Source: Bolinopsis microptera
Lineage: Eukaryota; Ctenophora; Tentaculata; Lobata; Bolinopsidae
Assembly: GCF_026151205.1 (NCBI RefSeq)
Contig: NC_087076.1
Location: 1,497,692 to 1,561,691, forward strand
Length of the DNA: 64,000 nt
Reading direction: 5' to 3'
Shown here piece after piece: positions 26,083 through 37,800 of the stretch (positions are counted from its first letter, which is position 1; every line of letters begins with the position of its first letter). The translations under genes and the position numbers were made by a program. A model generated the notes under the pieces. That model worked only from the letters and a program-made list of their open reading frames with translations, did not search any database and was not told the origin of the DNA.

Positions 26083-26712
26083 CAGGGTGGGCCAAAAGTC
26101 AGTGTGCAAACGTTGGCCTTAATAGCTCAGTCACTGAGTGCCCAATTGAAAAACTTCCTTCTAGTATGACTTAGTACCACCACTGGTTCGAGGAATTTGT
26201 CAACTCGAAAAATATTCGCGTTCATTTTTTTCAAATGGAGGTTCATTTTCACATTTATTTGACAGTTTGGATAGTCGGATCAAGCTAAATGTTATTGAAT
26301 TGTGTTTGGCCATTCGAATTACGTTTGTCCTGAAAGAATTAGAACTGTAGCTTCTCGGATGACCGAGATACGAAGCATAACGAGTTTATTCATTACGTGT
26401 GATCAGGTGATTGGTTTACCTAATCACGTGATAAGGTGACCCCGTTAACTACCCCGTTAAACATTATGGGAATTGTTAAGGGTGCCCAATTAAGGTGTCG
26501 TGTCACGGTGTCACATAATCACCCAGTCAATTTTGTTAACGAGATACACAAAATGCTTGATAACTTCGTCATTTCTAATCCGTTTTGCCTCATGTTTTCG
26601 GATCATATGCAACATTTGATAATCTACCGTCTCTGAAAAAATTAGGCGTTCAGCATGTTCAGAGAAAACAATATAGGTGTTTTAATATTGAATGGGCGTG
26701 GTCTAAAATATT
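26083..26712. mobile_element. mariner-type MITE family A, truncated copy in opposite orientation
   Basis: Begins after TA with CAGGGTGGGCCAAAAGTCAG. Its course matches the reverse complement of the 15,069-15,846 element, including CTCAGTCACTGAGTG, TGATCAGGTGATTGG and ACCCCGTTAACTACCCCGTT. It breaks off near AAAATATTT, followed by a C14 tract at 26,721-26,734, so the last 150 bp or so are missing. Confidence 0.8.
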
Positions 26713-26778
26713 TGTTGGAGCCCCCCCCCCCCCCGCCAAAAAAGCGCCCTCTTGTTGGTGCCCCCTCCCTTTTAGTTA

Positions 26779-27190
26779 AAATTAAACAAATTAGATGATT
26801 TTAGAGGATATGCTCTTGACACCCTCTGTATTAGACTACGTCATAAGGGAGAAGTTATCATGTGTGGCGATGCAAATGCAAGAACTGGAAAACTCCCAGA
26901 CTATATCCTCAATGAAACAAGAAATTTAATTTTAGCACATTTTTACAGAATAAAAAGATGTAAAAAAATTCATAACATATAATGCCCATTTGGTGTATGA
27001 CTTTTTGTCCTTGACTGCTAGTTTGGTTTTGGAAGGACAGGTAACTAACGGGGCAAGGAGTGCGCGTGCCTGGAAGCTTTTGCACACACCGTAATGGACG
27101 TACCCTCGGGGACACCACTGGAAAAATGATCTGTCACAAATACAATGGAAGCAGTGTGGTCGACTATTTTGTAATCAAGATAACAACAAT
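26779..27190 (+). pseudogene. LINE apurinic-type endonuclease fragment
   Basis: An open stretch reads GEVIMCGDANARTGKLPDY, the conserved GDxNART block of LINE endonucleases. After a frame change, 27,097-27,173 gives NGRTLGDTTGKMICHKYNGS then VVDYFVIK, corresponding to the next conserved block (NGRxxGD...YNGxSxVDYFI). The frames are separated by stops, so it is broken. The family resembles the RTE/CR1/Jockey side rather than the LINE at 43 kb. Confidence 0.75.
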
Positions 27191-27522
27191 CTCAAGAAAA
27201 CAACAATTTTATTAATAGTATCAATTAAAGCAGACAAAAATATATTTCATATATATAACTAGCACGAACTTAAGATCAGATATCCTAGGGTCTCCTAGAT
27301 TTGTTTATGTAAATTTTGTAGATAGTTTACCATAGTGTTTGTACTGTATACAATTTTACAGACGAAATGATCCCAGTGCAGGGGGGACTCCCAACCCACC
27401 ACCTCGGCGGGTAGTTGATGCACTGTTCACAAGCAAGAGCCACTTTGGTCTACTTGCTGTGAGGTGTCATAGCTACATGGGTTAAGGGTCCCCCCTTTAA
27501 AAATAATTTAACCGTTAAATCT
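27191..27522. other. non-coding stretch between LINE and MITE remains
   Basis: No frame recognised. A GGGGGGACTCCC / GGGTCCCCCC pair around 27,382-27,496 flanks a block of slightly higher GC. The source is unknown. Confidence 0.4.
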
Positions 27523-27683
27523 ACAGGGTGGGCCAAAAGTCAGTGTGCAAACGTTGGGTCTTATACCTCCGCCGTGTTTTATATTTGAGAGCTGTTGCTT
27601 TGCAGATGGCATACTGTACTTACTGGTTCGAGGATTCCGTCGTCAAAATTTGAAAACTCGAATATTTTAGACCACGCCCATCC
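27523..27683. mobile_element. mariner-type MITE family A, left-end fragment
   Basis: Starts after TA with CAGGGTGGGCCAAAAGTCAG and follows the 15,069 copy (CCTCCGCCG, GAGGATTCCGTCGTCAAAA, ACCACGCCCATC) for about 160 bp, then stops exactly where the large inverted repeat begins. Its remainder is not found beyond the other end of that repeat. Confidence 0.8.
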
Positions 27684-27837
27684 AGCATTAAGTAATGTAA
27701 CACACGCGAGTAACAAATGCTGTTCAACCGGAAAACATGGCTCTACAACTATCCGGAGTTCCAGATGAGAGACGAGCCTTAAAAACACCAACATCCAGAA
27801 AGTTTAAAATTTCTTCGCAGATCAATGTTAATAGTTA

Positions 27838-28257
27838 ATGTTTCCACTCTACAAATTTTTTTATGCCAAAAAAGAGAAAAGAGAAACGTCAGGTCTTCTA
27901 CCAAATTTCGTCCAAAACTCAAAAGTTCCTCTCAGAATATCTGCCGTCTTTCTGGATGTGGGTGAAAACGATCAAACTATAATTGACTTTACTTTAATGA
28001 AGGAAGTGAATAACTTGAACAGAAATTTATCAAGGTTGTGCAAAGTACGTGGGTCTACAGTGTCATGTGCCAGTGTAGACTCTACACTGGCACATGACAA
28101 CGACCTTCATCTGGCAACACACGAACGAGTCTATATCGATAACAAAAGCTGCATGATAATCTCGCATCACTCACATGTACGTTTTAAAAAATCACAACAA
28201 ATAATGGTAATTCAACATGCATGGAATAGTTCATTTTCTGATAGATACTCACATTGA
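27838..28257 (+). CDS. unknown 139-aa protein of the inverted repeat, left copy
   Basis: A complete frame (MFPLYKFFYAKKEKRETSG...SFSDRYSH). The same protein, 137 aa, is encoded on the - strand in the other arm, with about seven substitutions plus a two-residue deletion. It has no recognised domain, no signal peptide and no membrane segment. Differences between the two copies mostly change the amino acid, so there is no sign of purifying selection. It may be a non-functional frame inside an element or the remains of one of its genes. Confidence 0.3.
   Translation: MFPLYKFFYAKKEKRETSGLLPNFVQNSKVPLRISAVFLDVGENDQTIIDFTLMKEVNNLNRNLSRLCKVRGSTVSCASVDSTLAHDNDLHLATHERVYIDNKSCMIISHHSHVRFKKSQQIMVIQHAWNSSFSDRYSH
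28061..28099. repeat. perfect 39-bp hairpin inside left arm
   Basis: Arms TGTCATGTGCCAGTGTAGA and its exact complement around a single C. In the right arm (near 32,145-32,180) one side of the hairpin is shortened, which accounts for the two-residue difference between the two 139/137-aa frames. Confidence 0.9.
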
Positions 28258-28490
28258 CCAATTTCGATAGAAAAAAGTTCCCGCGACTTACAACTGCATC
28301 ACATCTGCAAGCGGTAAATTGAAAAAGCTGAAAAAGCTGAGCTGTTTCTTCAATGTCAACCATGTCTGCTAAAAAATGAATTAATTTGCTGACACCGTCA
28401 TATTGAAGAAAAAGAATCGCTCAGGTACCTACAAATATGACAAATTTACTACAGCACATGATTGCATGCAGATAATACTTCAATAACGTT

Positions 28491-28559
28491 TGCCTGGTTT
28501 GAGGACAGGTATCTGCCTGGTTTGAGGACAGGTATCTGCCTGGTTTGAGGACAGGTATC
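28491..28559. repeat. 23-bp tandem repeat, three copies
   Basis: Three exact units containing TGCCTGGTTTGAGGACAGG. Present inverted, also in three copies, in the right arm (about 31,675-31,743). Confidence 0.9.
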
Positions 28560-29254
28560 TGATCCCGTACCATCTGATAGCTTACCGTTTTAAAATGGGG
28601 TTTAGGGATGAAGAACGGTCACGGTCTGGATAATGGCAAACGGGAGATCTAGATGGTAATGATAAATGTTAGAGATACGTAAGTATAATGTTTGGGTAGG
28701 TCTATGTGTACGGCTACGTCTTAGTTTTTAGATGAGAAGAGGTCAAACGACAGACGAAATATAAATATAGTGATGTAAAAAGTTGCGCAACACTCTTATT
28801 CATACGGACAGCCTTTATCGTCTATTGTACGTGCTTGTTTTCTCTGAACGTGCAATCAGACAAAACGGGAAAAGCTAAAATTAACTGATGTGTTTTAGTA
28901 TGTAAACAGAGAGGATTTAAAGAACATTGGTCGTTAAGAGACGGGATATGGCTAATAGTAAGTATCACGCGTTAGCTATCACGCGTTAGAGAATGATATT
29001 GTTGGCAATTTATACACTATACAGTATACAGTAACATTGAAGGGGAGGGGATAGCTAATGTGAGACGATACAATACATACTCTCACTATCATTATATACT
29101 ATATAGTACATACATTTCCATCAACACTACTTGTTAACCTTAAGATTACGTTGATTAACTTAAATAATAAATAAGAGTAAGACTACCCAGTTAAATATAT
29201 AAGAGTAACAGACTGGCACACCATCTACTGCCCTTCTCACCTAGTAGTCTAAAA

Positions 29255-30973
29255 TGCTACTAGTCTGCTACTATCAGACTACTAGTCTACTACACTCAGA
29301 CTATGATGTACAGTTCCTATTATACCCTCAAATGGGATACCACAAGATCAAAACTACATAAAATGGCAGATCATACAGTATATATATATATACTATATAT
29401 ACCCTATATGTACTATATATATACTATATATATATATATATATATACCCTATTTTACCCCAATGATAAACTTATACACACTAGATACGTTATATACTTCA
29501 AAGTACAAATTGTATAATACTCACTAAACAATGTGAGTATTATCAGGGAGGTTCATAATATCAATACATTGTTATCTCCGGCTTATAATCTGTTTTCCTA
29601 AGGTCAGATAGCTGACAAAAATGTTTGAAGCTTCAACTCAAACCGGAAATTATACTCTCTCCGGAAGGTCTATAATGGTTATATCACAAGTTCAAATGAA
29701 ACAAGAAACTCAACGTCATAACAGTTGTTTTGTTTGCTCTTCGTAGGATTTCTGTAAAAGAGCAACAATGTCAATCAACTTTAATGCGTTAGTGCAGAGT
29801 TGTAACTCCAGTCAGGGCTTCCTAGAGAACTGAATTCTTTCAACATTATTGGAACAGCCTCATGTGGAAGCTCTGCCCACATTTAAAATTGACCTACTTT
29901 GAAACGAACAGTATGCATGAAAAGCAAGAAACTAAGTTCTTACATCCATAAGCAATAAATTTATACAGAGGGCCACAAAACAGAGTGCAAATGTTTGCAC
30001 ACTGGGTGCCGATTGAGATAGATCTTTGAGATGAAGGTTAAACTCAGTTGAAAAAGATATTCAGCAATCAGCTATAATTATCTGATTTGATTGAGTCGTG
30101 TATTATTATTGAGTCTCATGATTTGATGTTTCTTTCATTCGAATTTCTGATTGTTTCTAAATAGACTCAGTGAAGACATATTCTAATGGAAATAGATAGT
30201 TGAATAACGTATCGACATTTATAGTGTTTTAAGTAGTGTTGAAAGTACAGGGGGGGGGGGGGGGGGGGGGGGGGTGGACCAAAAGCATACTGTACCTACT
30301 TGTTCAAGGATTCCGTCACCAAAATTTGAAAATTCGATTTTTGGGGGCCACACCCAATCAACATTGAATTGCTTATTCTGGTGTTTGTGAACATGTTAGA
30401 GACTCCATTGTAACATATTGAAATAGGTAATTTAATCCGAAATATAATCTGAAAAGATGGTGCGAAACGGATTTAAAATGACGAAGTTACCACGCAATTT
30501 GTTTATCTCGTTAGCAAAATTGATTGGGTACTCAATGATTACCCAATTACGACACCGTAATTGGGCTCTCTGCACGATTCCCGTAATGCGGATCTAGCCT
30601 CAACCCAATCACGTGATCACACGTAATGAACAAACTCGTTATGCTTCATATCTCGGTCATCTGAGAAGCTAGAACTCTCATTTTTTCAGGACAAACGTAA
30701 TTCAAATGGCCAAACACCATTCAATAAAATTTGGCTCGATCCGACTATCCAAACTATCTAATAAATGCGAAAATGATGGCCAACTTATACTGACTTTTGG
30801 CCCTCATGCATTAAAACTGAGTCTATTAAAAAACAATCAGAAATTTGAATGAAAGTATTTCTATTATTACTGTTAGCTGCATGCTTTGGATACATACCTT
30901 GAACGCTGTCCTTTTAATTATTGTCAACCCAAGCTTACTTAACCCTGGGCGCGTAAAAACAGACAAAAAAAGC
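29255..30973. other. spacer of the large inverted repeat
   Basis: About 1.72 kb between the arms. It holds CTACTAG-rich short repeats (29,255-29,300), a TATATAC microsatellite (about 29,378-29,450) and a family A MITE with an expanded G tract (30,248-30,806). No transposase or other gene is recognisable. Confidence 0.7.
30248..30806. mobile_element. mariner-type MITE family A, copy with G25 tract in its terminal repeat
   Basis: Follows TA (30,246-30,247). The CAGGG of the terminal repeat has expanded into 25 consecutive G before TGGACCAAAAG. The interior (CAATCACGTGATCACACGTA, CTCGTTATGC, TCGGTCATCTGAGAAG) and the ...ACTGACTTTTGGCCC right end match the full copy at 15,069. Confidence 0.75.
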
Positions 30974-32554
30974 TTTTAGACTACTAGGTGAGAAGGGCAG
31001 TAGATGGTGTGCCAGTCTGTTACTCTTATATATTTAACTGGGTAGTCTTACTCTTATTTATTATTTAAGTTAATCAACGTAATCTTAAGGTTAACAAGTA
31101 GTGTTGATGGAAATGTATGTACTATATAGTATATGATAGTGAGAGTATGTATTGTATCGTCTCACATTAGCTATCCCCTCCCCTTCAATGTTACTGTATA
31201 CTGTATTTGCCAACAATATCATTCTCTAACGCGTGATACTTACTAACGCGTGATACTTACTAACGCGTGATACTTACTATTAGCCATATCCCGTCTCTTA
31301 ACGACCAATGTTCTTTAAATCCTCTCTGTTTACATACTAAAACACATCAGTTAATTTTAGCTTTTCCCGTTTTGTCTGATTGCACGTTCAGAGAAAACAA
31401 GCACGTACAATAGACGATAAAGGCTGTCCGTATGAATAAGAGTGTTGCGCAACTTTTTACATCACTATATTTATATTTCGTCTGTCGTTTGACCTCTTCT
31501 CATCTAAAAACTAAGACGTAGCCGTACACATAGACCTACCCAAACATTATACTTACGTATCTCTAACATTTATCATTACCATCTAGATCTCCCGTTTGCC
31601 ATTATCCAGACCGTGACCGTTCTTCATCCCTAAACCCCATTTTAAAACGGTAAGCTATCAGATGGTACGGGATCAGATACCTGTCCTCAAACCAGGCAGA
31701 TACCTGTCCTCAAACCAGGCAGATACCTGTCCTCAAACCAGGCAAACGTTATTGAAGTATTATCTGCATGCAATCATGTGCTGTAGTAAATTTGTCATAT
31801 TTGTAGGTACCTGAGCGATTCTTTTTCTTCAATATGACGGTGTCAGCAAATTAATTCATTTTTTAGCAGACATGGTTGACATTGAAGAAACAGCTCAGCT
31901 TTTTCAGCTTTTTCAGCTTTTTCAATTTACCGCTTGCAGATGTGATGCAGTTGTAAGTCGCGGGAACTTTTTTCTATCGAAATTGGTCAATGTGAGTATC
32001 TATCAGAAAATGAACTATTCCATGCATGTTGAATTACCATTATTTGTTGTGATTTTTTAAAACGTACATGTGAGTGATGCGCGGTTATCATGCAGCTTTT
32101 GTTATCGATATAGACTCGTTCGTGTGTTGCCAGATGAAGGTCGTTGTCATGTGCCAGTGTAGAGTCTACACATGACACTGTAGACCCACGTACTTTACAC
32201 AACCTTGATACATTTCTGTTCAAGTTATTCACTTCCTTCATTAAAGTAAAGTCAATTATAGTTTGATCGTTTTCACCCACACCCAGAAAGACGGCAGATA
32301 TTCTGAGAGGAACTTTTGAGTTTTGGACGAAATTTGGTAGAAGACCTGACGTTTCTCTTTTCTCTTTTTTGGCATAAAAAAGTTGGTAGAGTGGAAACAT
32401 TAACTATTAACATTGATCTGCGAAGAAATTTAAAACTTTCTGGATGTTGGTGTTTTTAAGGCTCATCTCTCATCTGGAACTCCGGATAGTTGTAGAGCCA
32501 TGTTTTCCGGTTGAACAGCATTTGTTACTCGCGTGTGTTACATTACTTAATGCT
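30974..32554 (-). repeat. right arm of the 4.87-kb inverted repeat
   Basis: About 1,581 bp, reverse complement of 27,684-29,254 with few substitutions. It differs mainly by small indels: an extra run of TAACGCGTGATACTTAC units at about 31,227-31,279 (three copies against about one and a half) and the shortened hairpin near 32,160. It ends at ACTTAATGCT. Confidence 0.9.
31987..32400 (-). CDS. unknown 137-aa protein of the inverted repeat, right copy
   Basis: Counterpart of the 139-aa frame at 27,838-28,257 on the opposite strand (MFPLYQLFYAKKEKRETSG...SFSDRYSH). It differs at about seven residues and lacks two residues at the hairpin. Function unknown. On the + strand of the same arm (31,872-31,951) a short frame MVDIEETAQLFQLFQLFQF ends near a GTAAGT donor; this could be an alternative coding exon of the element, but nothing else supports it. 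Confidence 0.3.
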   Translation of the reverse strand: MFPLYQLFYAKKEKRETSGLLPNFVQNSKVPLRISAVFLGVGENDQTIIDFTLMKEVNNLNRNVSRLCKVRGSTVSCVDSTLAHDNDLHLATHERVYIDNKSCMITAHHSHVRFKKSQQIMVIQHAWNSSFSDRYSH

Positions 32555-33303
32555 AACATAACTCTTTATTGGACGTTATTATCGCTTACTTTCGCCGACC
32601 AAATCGTTTTGTAAACCAAATTATCCACGTTAGCTGGATTAAAACATTTTTTGAAAAATAGTGAATTTTGAATTCGAAATTTCAATAATTGAACGTTAAT
32701 TTTTGTTATAATTACCGAATCTTTTCTATTGAATGTTTAAAAGAACTAAATCGGATTGTATCATAGTGCATCCTTGGCGTCAATTTGATCGGCAATTGAG
32801 ACTTATATATATATATTATGTGAAAGATATGTTATCAGTCTGTTAAAAGTGAACAAATCAACCTTTTGAACGACATCGTGGTTTCAGGTATTGATTCTGA
32901 TCTAAAGATTTCGTGAGTCCTGGTCCAAATCTGGACAAGTTGAAAATTAGGACCAAAAAGCAGGACTTTTTTTCGTACATCAACATTTTCAATTGGTCGA
33001 TATAACAGTTTTAATGTTAATTGTTATATGCAATAACTTAAATTCTTTTATCTAAGAGAGTAGAAAAATACTCTACTCTGATCTCGGGTACAGTGTTCTG
33101 TGCACTTGATATATTTTATTTTAAACCTGCTAATTTAATGTGATATTTGTGGCCTTAGTTGGAGTAACATTAGGTGTATAACTTGGCAATGAGCCATGGG
33201 AAATAATAGCTCACTTGTCTAAAATATGATTTTTGACCATTTAATTCCTCTTGTCAATACGTTTTCTGAGAAATCGACTTTAAACTAAGTACTTTCCTTT
33301 AAG
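32555..33303. other. non-coding stretch upstream of DCLK candidate exon
   Basis: No frame or repeat recognised; very AT-rich. Confidence 0.45.
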
Positions 33304-33381
33304 GTGATTTTATGGTTAAAAGGAAATCAGGAAAACATGCGACTCTTACAGAAGCCCAATATGAAGCCTCAAAAGCAACAG
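33304..33381 (+). CDS. candidate 78-nt DCLK exon
   Basis: Flanked by a pyrimidine-rich acceptor (CTTTCCTTTAAG) and a GTACAT donor. It is 78 nt, so it could enter and leave in phase 0, matching the phase-0 start of the next exon at 34,704. In that frame it reads ...ENMRLLQKPNMKPQKQQ. Another frame starts with ATG at 33,312 (MVKRKSGKHATLTEAQYEAS) but would leave in phase 1, which does not fit the next exon. No protein similarity confirms it. Confidence 0.3.
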
Positions 33382-34703
33382 GTACATTTTCAAACAATTT
33401 TTTTCTTGTAAAATATTTCAGTAGTTGTTGTGATAAATAATTGTTTGCTCTTAGTGATAGTCGTACTCGTGTCTCGTATAGTCGGGCTGTTAGTTCAACG
33501 AAAGCAGATTCTAAAATTCAGTTTTCCACCCATTTCCGTCGATGCAGTGTCTTTAGAAAATTAATAAATTTACAAATATTTTTTGTCCGATTTGGCGTTT
33601 CAAATATCCAACTTTAGTGACAAATAGGCGGAAATATTGAGATGTTTGCTATAAGATCTAAAAGAAATATACTATACTACCTATGTTAATATATAATATG
33701 ATGTCAAAATCAAATTAAGATCATTATAAAATAACTCTTCACTGTAAAGTTTTGAGTTGCCTTAATTAGGGGGGAGGGGGCAACCCCTGAACCACATGCC
33801 CATTTATTCCCCAATTTTGGTCAAATCGGCATAGGCATCAACTAAAAACAGCTAAAACTTTACGTCGCAACAATGAATCTTCTCATTATTCCCTCCCTCG
33901 GTTCAGTCCAAGTGATATGATACAATAAATTAATAAATTATGTACGTATGTACATAAACACAGTACATACCAAGATTAAAATTCCGAATTTTAGAAATAT
34001 TCTAGAATATTTTATCACTTAAGCTACACATTCGCGTGCATTAGTCTTCCTGGTGAGCCAGGTGGAGAAGATTGAGAAAAATTGGATGTTTTATATTATG
34101 CTTGATTTATAATTCACGTTCAAACGGCTAGCTGTAAAACGTGACGAATTCCGTGTGACTTTTGCTCACAAACACATTGCCAGGATTAAACTAGGTCAAA
34201 TTTACAAGAAGTGAAGTTTAGAGAAAAATGTTGGTATGCCATCAACGCAAATTTACCTATAGACCCACAATCAATCTTTACGGCCGGGATAAAGTTACAA
34301 ATTTGAATCTCACGCATAAAATTTTTGTTTCTAGCTATTTTGGCCCCTTGTGAAGCGAATTTTTGCAAGCTATCACTTTTAAAATTTTAGACATTGCTTA
34401 TCAAAATGCGCTGAAGTTCTTTGAGCGGTTAAGTTTTCTTATCATAACGTTTGAAAAAATTGCAGTCACATGATCGAGGGAGCGTCTCAACTGGTAAAGA
34501 TGCGATCAATTTCAACTTATTCACGTGGCACTGAACTTTAAATCAAGATTCAAATAATTTCTTGAAGTTAAAATCTAAAATAAATTGTGAAGTTGAAAAT
34601 GTAAACTGTATAACATCTTAATAGCGTATGTAAACTGTTTTCAACCCACAAAAGTTTCAATTTTGAGGTGGTCAATACAAAGACAACATATACCTTTTTT
34701 CAG

Positions 34704-34862
34704 GTTATCACAGTTTTCAAGCACGGTCCAAAGCCCAGGAAGATGTGTCGGGTTTTAGTTGCTGGGCACACCTCTCTGGACCAAGTCAAGATGGAAATAA
34801 CGGACGGTTTGGGGATTGCTACTCAGGAAAATGTCATTCTCAACACCATGGGTGGAGGCGAG
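34704..34862 (+). CDS. DCLK: DCLK exon: doublecortin domain, first half
   Basis: 53 codons, phase 0 at both ends, acceptor TTTTTTCAG and donor GAG|GTAATT. VITVFKHGPKPRKMCRVLV aligns with the LVTVIRNGxKPRKxVRVLL start of the second doublecortin repeat, followed by the SLDQVKMEITDGLGI helix. Confidence 0.85.
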
Positions 34863-37800
34863 GTAATTACACTAGGCTATCATTAAGTACTTTTATTATT
34901 ATACGGGGGAGGGGCGGGGGATATTAGTCAGTGTTCAAAAGTTTTGGCTTATTTATCAGTCGCTGAGATCGGGATATCTGAGAGGACCATGGTCGTGTTC
35001 AGCCCTATTTCAGTGTTTCTTGAATTCAATCATGTGATCAGGATAGACTGACAGTCGCACACGAGATCCTGACGTGCATTGCTTTGTATTAACTAATTTA
35101 AATCATGAAGATGTTTCACGTCATTCTCATGCAAACAATAATGATGTTACTCCCTTTTCTTACAATTTGTTCAAATTCAATCAAATACCTATTAAATTTG
35201 CTTTCTAAAACGATTTAGAGTCACCAATACTTAAAATTTAAATTAAAGCCAGGCTGTTAAATTCGCCAAATTTTCGTCAAAAAGTACGGCGTATTTAAAG
35301 TTCTCAGAAAGTACGCGAATAATTCGCCAATTTACAATTTCAAGTTTTAATTTTTAGGGCTGCTAAATTCGCCAAAAAATGCGCGGAAAATTCGGTAAAA
35401 ATGCGGCAGTGGGAACGTGCAGCATTCGCGAGTCTATAATTTAGTTGAATATGTGAATTGTGACGTTATAGTTATACTTCAAATCTCAAACTTACAAATC
35501 TCGACAAATAGACTAGACTGTAGACTGTAGAGGAAATAAAGTGATTTCAAGTATATTAAGAGAAGTTAGTTTACTCCATTGCATAACGTCTTCGGGTATG
35601 ACCTAAATTTAACCCCTTGCGATCTTGGTCAGCACCCACGCTAGTCACTAACCAGTAACCACGCACGTGTTGCGGGAAGCACATGTTTTGGCAATATTCC
35701 ACCATACAAAGCCAACTTTCATAAACATTTTGATATGGGCACGTTGATTTCCTGTTCCCGTATTTTTTTAAAGTGCGGCAATTTTCAGAAAAAAAATCGT
35801 ACGCGAATTTAATTTTAATTGTTTAGTGAGAATTTAACAGCATTGAATTAAAGTAGGTATTTCCTCGACGTGAAAATTGATACATATTTTACTCGATAAT
35901 GTATTTAGTATTTAATAGTTTATTTAATTATATTGAGTTGGACAAAGGGACACCTGGTTTTTCCCCGTAAGTAAAGGCCTAAAAGAAATCTTAGAAATCA
36001 CAGTTGCTGAATAGTGAATACCACTCCTTTTCTATCATCTTTTAAAAACTTTGCCCAACTCCAATTGTCCATTTGAGCATTTGGGAGCTAAATTTAGGAC
36101 AAATTGAGATCACTCTTTGTAAATTTTTCGAATTAACGATTGGATGCCAGAATAATGAACTAAAGTTTAAGAGTAGATGATATCATAGCATATATTACTA
36201 TTAGCATAGATTAACAACAATGCTAAGCAAATGTTTGCCCTTCTTCAGCCGAGAAATTTGCATTCTTAAATAAACGCATACAATTATAATTCATGTGCAA
36301 TTCTTTCATCTTGAATTCATTCTGACTCATCCTACTGATTTAATAAATTTTAAGGTGATAGTATAACCAAGGACCACAGGCATTGTTTGTGGTCGGCCCA
36401 ATTTTTATCAGACGTAGGGTCACTGTTTTTAATTATTTTAATGATCATATTATAAAGTACTAGAAAGCCCGTGGTCACAGGTAGGAAGGCAATAGTATTC
36501 TTTGAAAAATTGTATTGCATTAAAAAATTTAGAAACTTTCGAATTATATTATTGATTAAGTAGCATTATTATTAACGCATCGCCAATGAAGGCAGATAAC
36601 AAAAATTCATCTAAAAAAGTATCCTGAACACTTACAGTATAAATGTATCTATAGTCTTCTCGTGGTTACTGGATTAATCTTTATCTCATTACCTTTTTTA
36701 AAGCCTCCCCCAGATAAAGCAGGTCGCCGTTTTATGTTCCCAATAAAATATAAAAAGTGTTTTAAGATGTATCAATTCTCTGGGAATCTAAATTTAATGT
36801 GAGTAGGTTTCATTAATCCACAACCAGAGGAATTTACGCACGAGGTCGACGATACTATGCCACCGGCCAAATATGTTGTTATTAGACCTATTGTGCTGAT
36901 CCGATGTATTGTTATAAATTGTTCTGATCACCAAATTCTGGTCACTCGTTTTTGATCGGATAAACATCAGTGCGCATGCCGACTGATGAACGAATTAATG
37001 AAGTAATGAATAACCAGATGAGCTTAATGTTTTAATTTAATGAATGAAATATAGAAAGTAAGCTTGTTACCTCTACTATCATACTCATTGTCTCAGTACT
37101 TGGCGTTTAAATTTCTGCCCATTGTTTCCTGAATCCGCTTGTTATTCGCATTTACTACTTAACCGTTCCAGGTGTTATTCGACCGACAAATTGCTTTAAA
37201 TCCACTCTTAAGCAATCTAATTTAAAACAATGTTTAAAAGCGGTACTTAAATATCTCCCACCACGCGGCTGTTCCAATGTTCCATCTAAATGCTTTGCTG
37301 ATAGGAGAAATTCTTTGTGATCCTATTGGTTAAAAGTCTTGTCACAAGGTCGGGGAATCTTGCATGCCTATATTAATGTACTCGATTAACTATTATCGTT
37401 CGACTCTTTTCTCTGTTAGCCTCCATTTAGGGCGTGTGTTCCCAATCACGTACGTTTCTATATTACAAAGTCAGCAAGACATAACCGCACTTTATTACAA
37501 AGTTTGCTGTTTTGGATATCTCAAATATCTTCTACTTTTTATATAATAATAGCAATATTTCACTCTCTCATCCAACCCTTGTTATTAATCTCATGATTTT
37601 TGTCCCTGAGCTTGATCACTGTGCTGACTTCCTTGTCGCCCACTTTTAAACTGTGGTGATTCATACTTTATAGCGAAGGTTTCCCACTCTTTTCAAAATC
37701 TGACCATCTTGACATTATATATGTTTATTATGTACGTTCTTCATTGAAGTAGTCAGTAAAACAAGGACATGATACTATGTGTGGGGACTACGGACCCCAT

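Larger units (their letters stand above)
27684..29254 (+). repeat. left arm of a 4.87-kb inverted repeat
   Basis: About 1,571 bp that is the near-identical reverse complement of 30,974-32,554. Outer edge AGCATTAAGTAATG; inner edge GTAGTCTAAAA. It carries the 139-codon frame at 27,838, a 23-bp triplicate at 28,491-28,559 and a perfect 19-bp-arm hairpin at 28,061-28,099. I did not find a clear target-site duplication outside the two arms. Confidence 0.9.
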
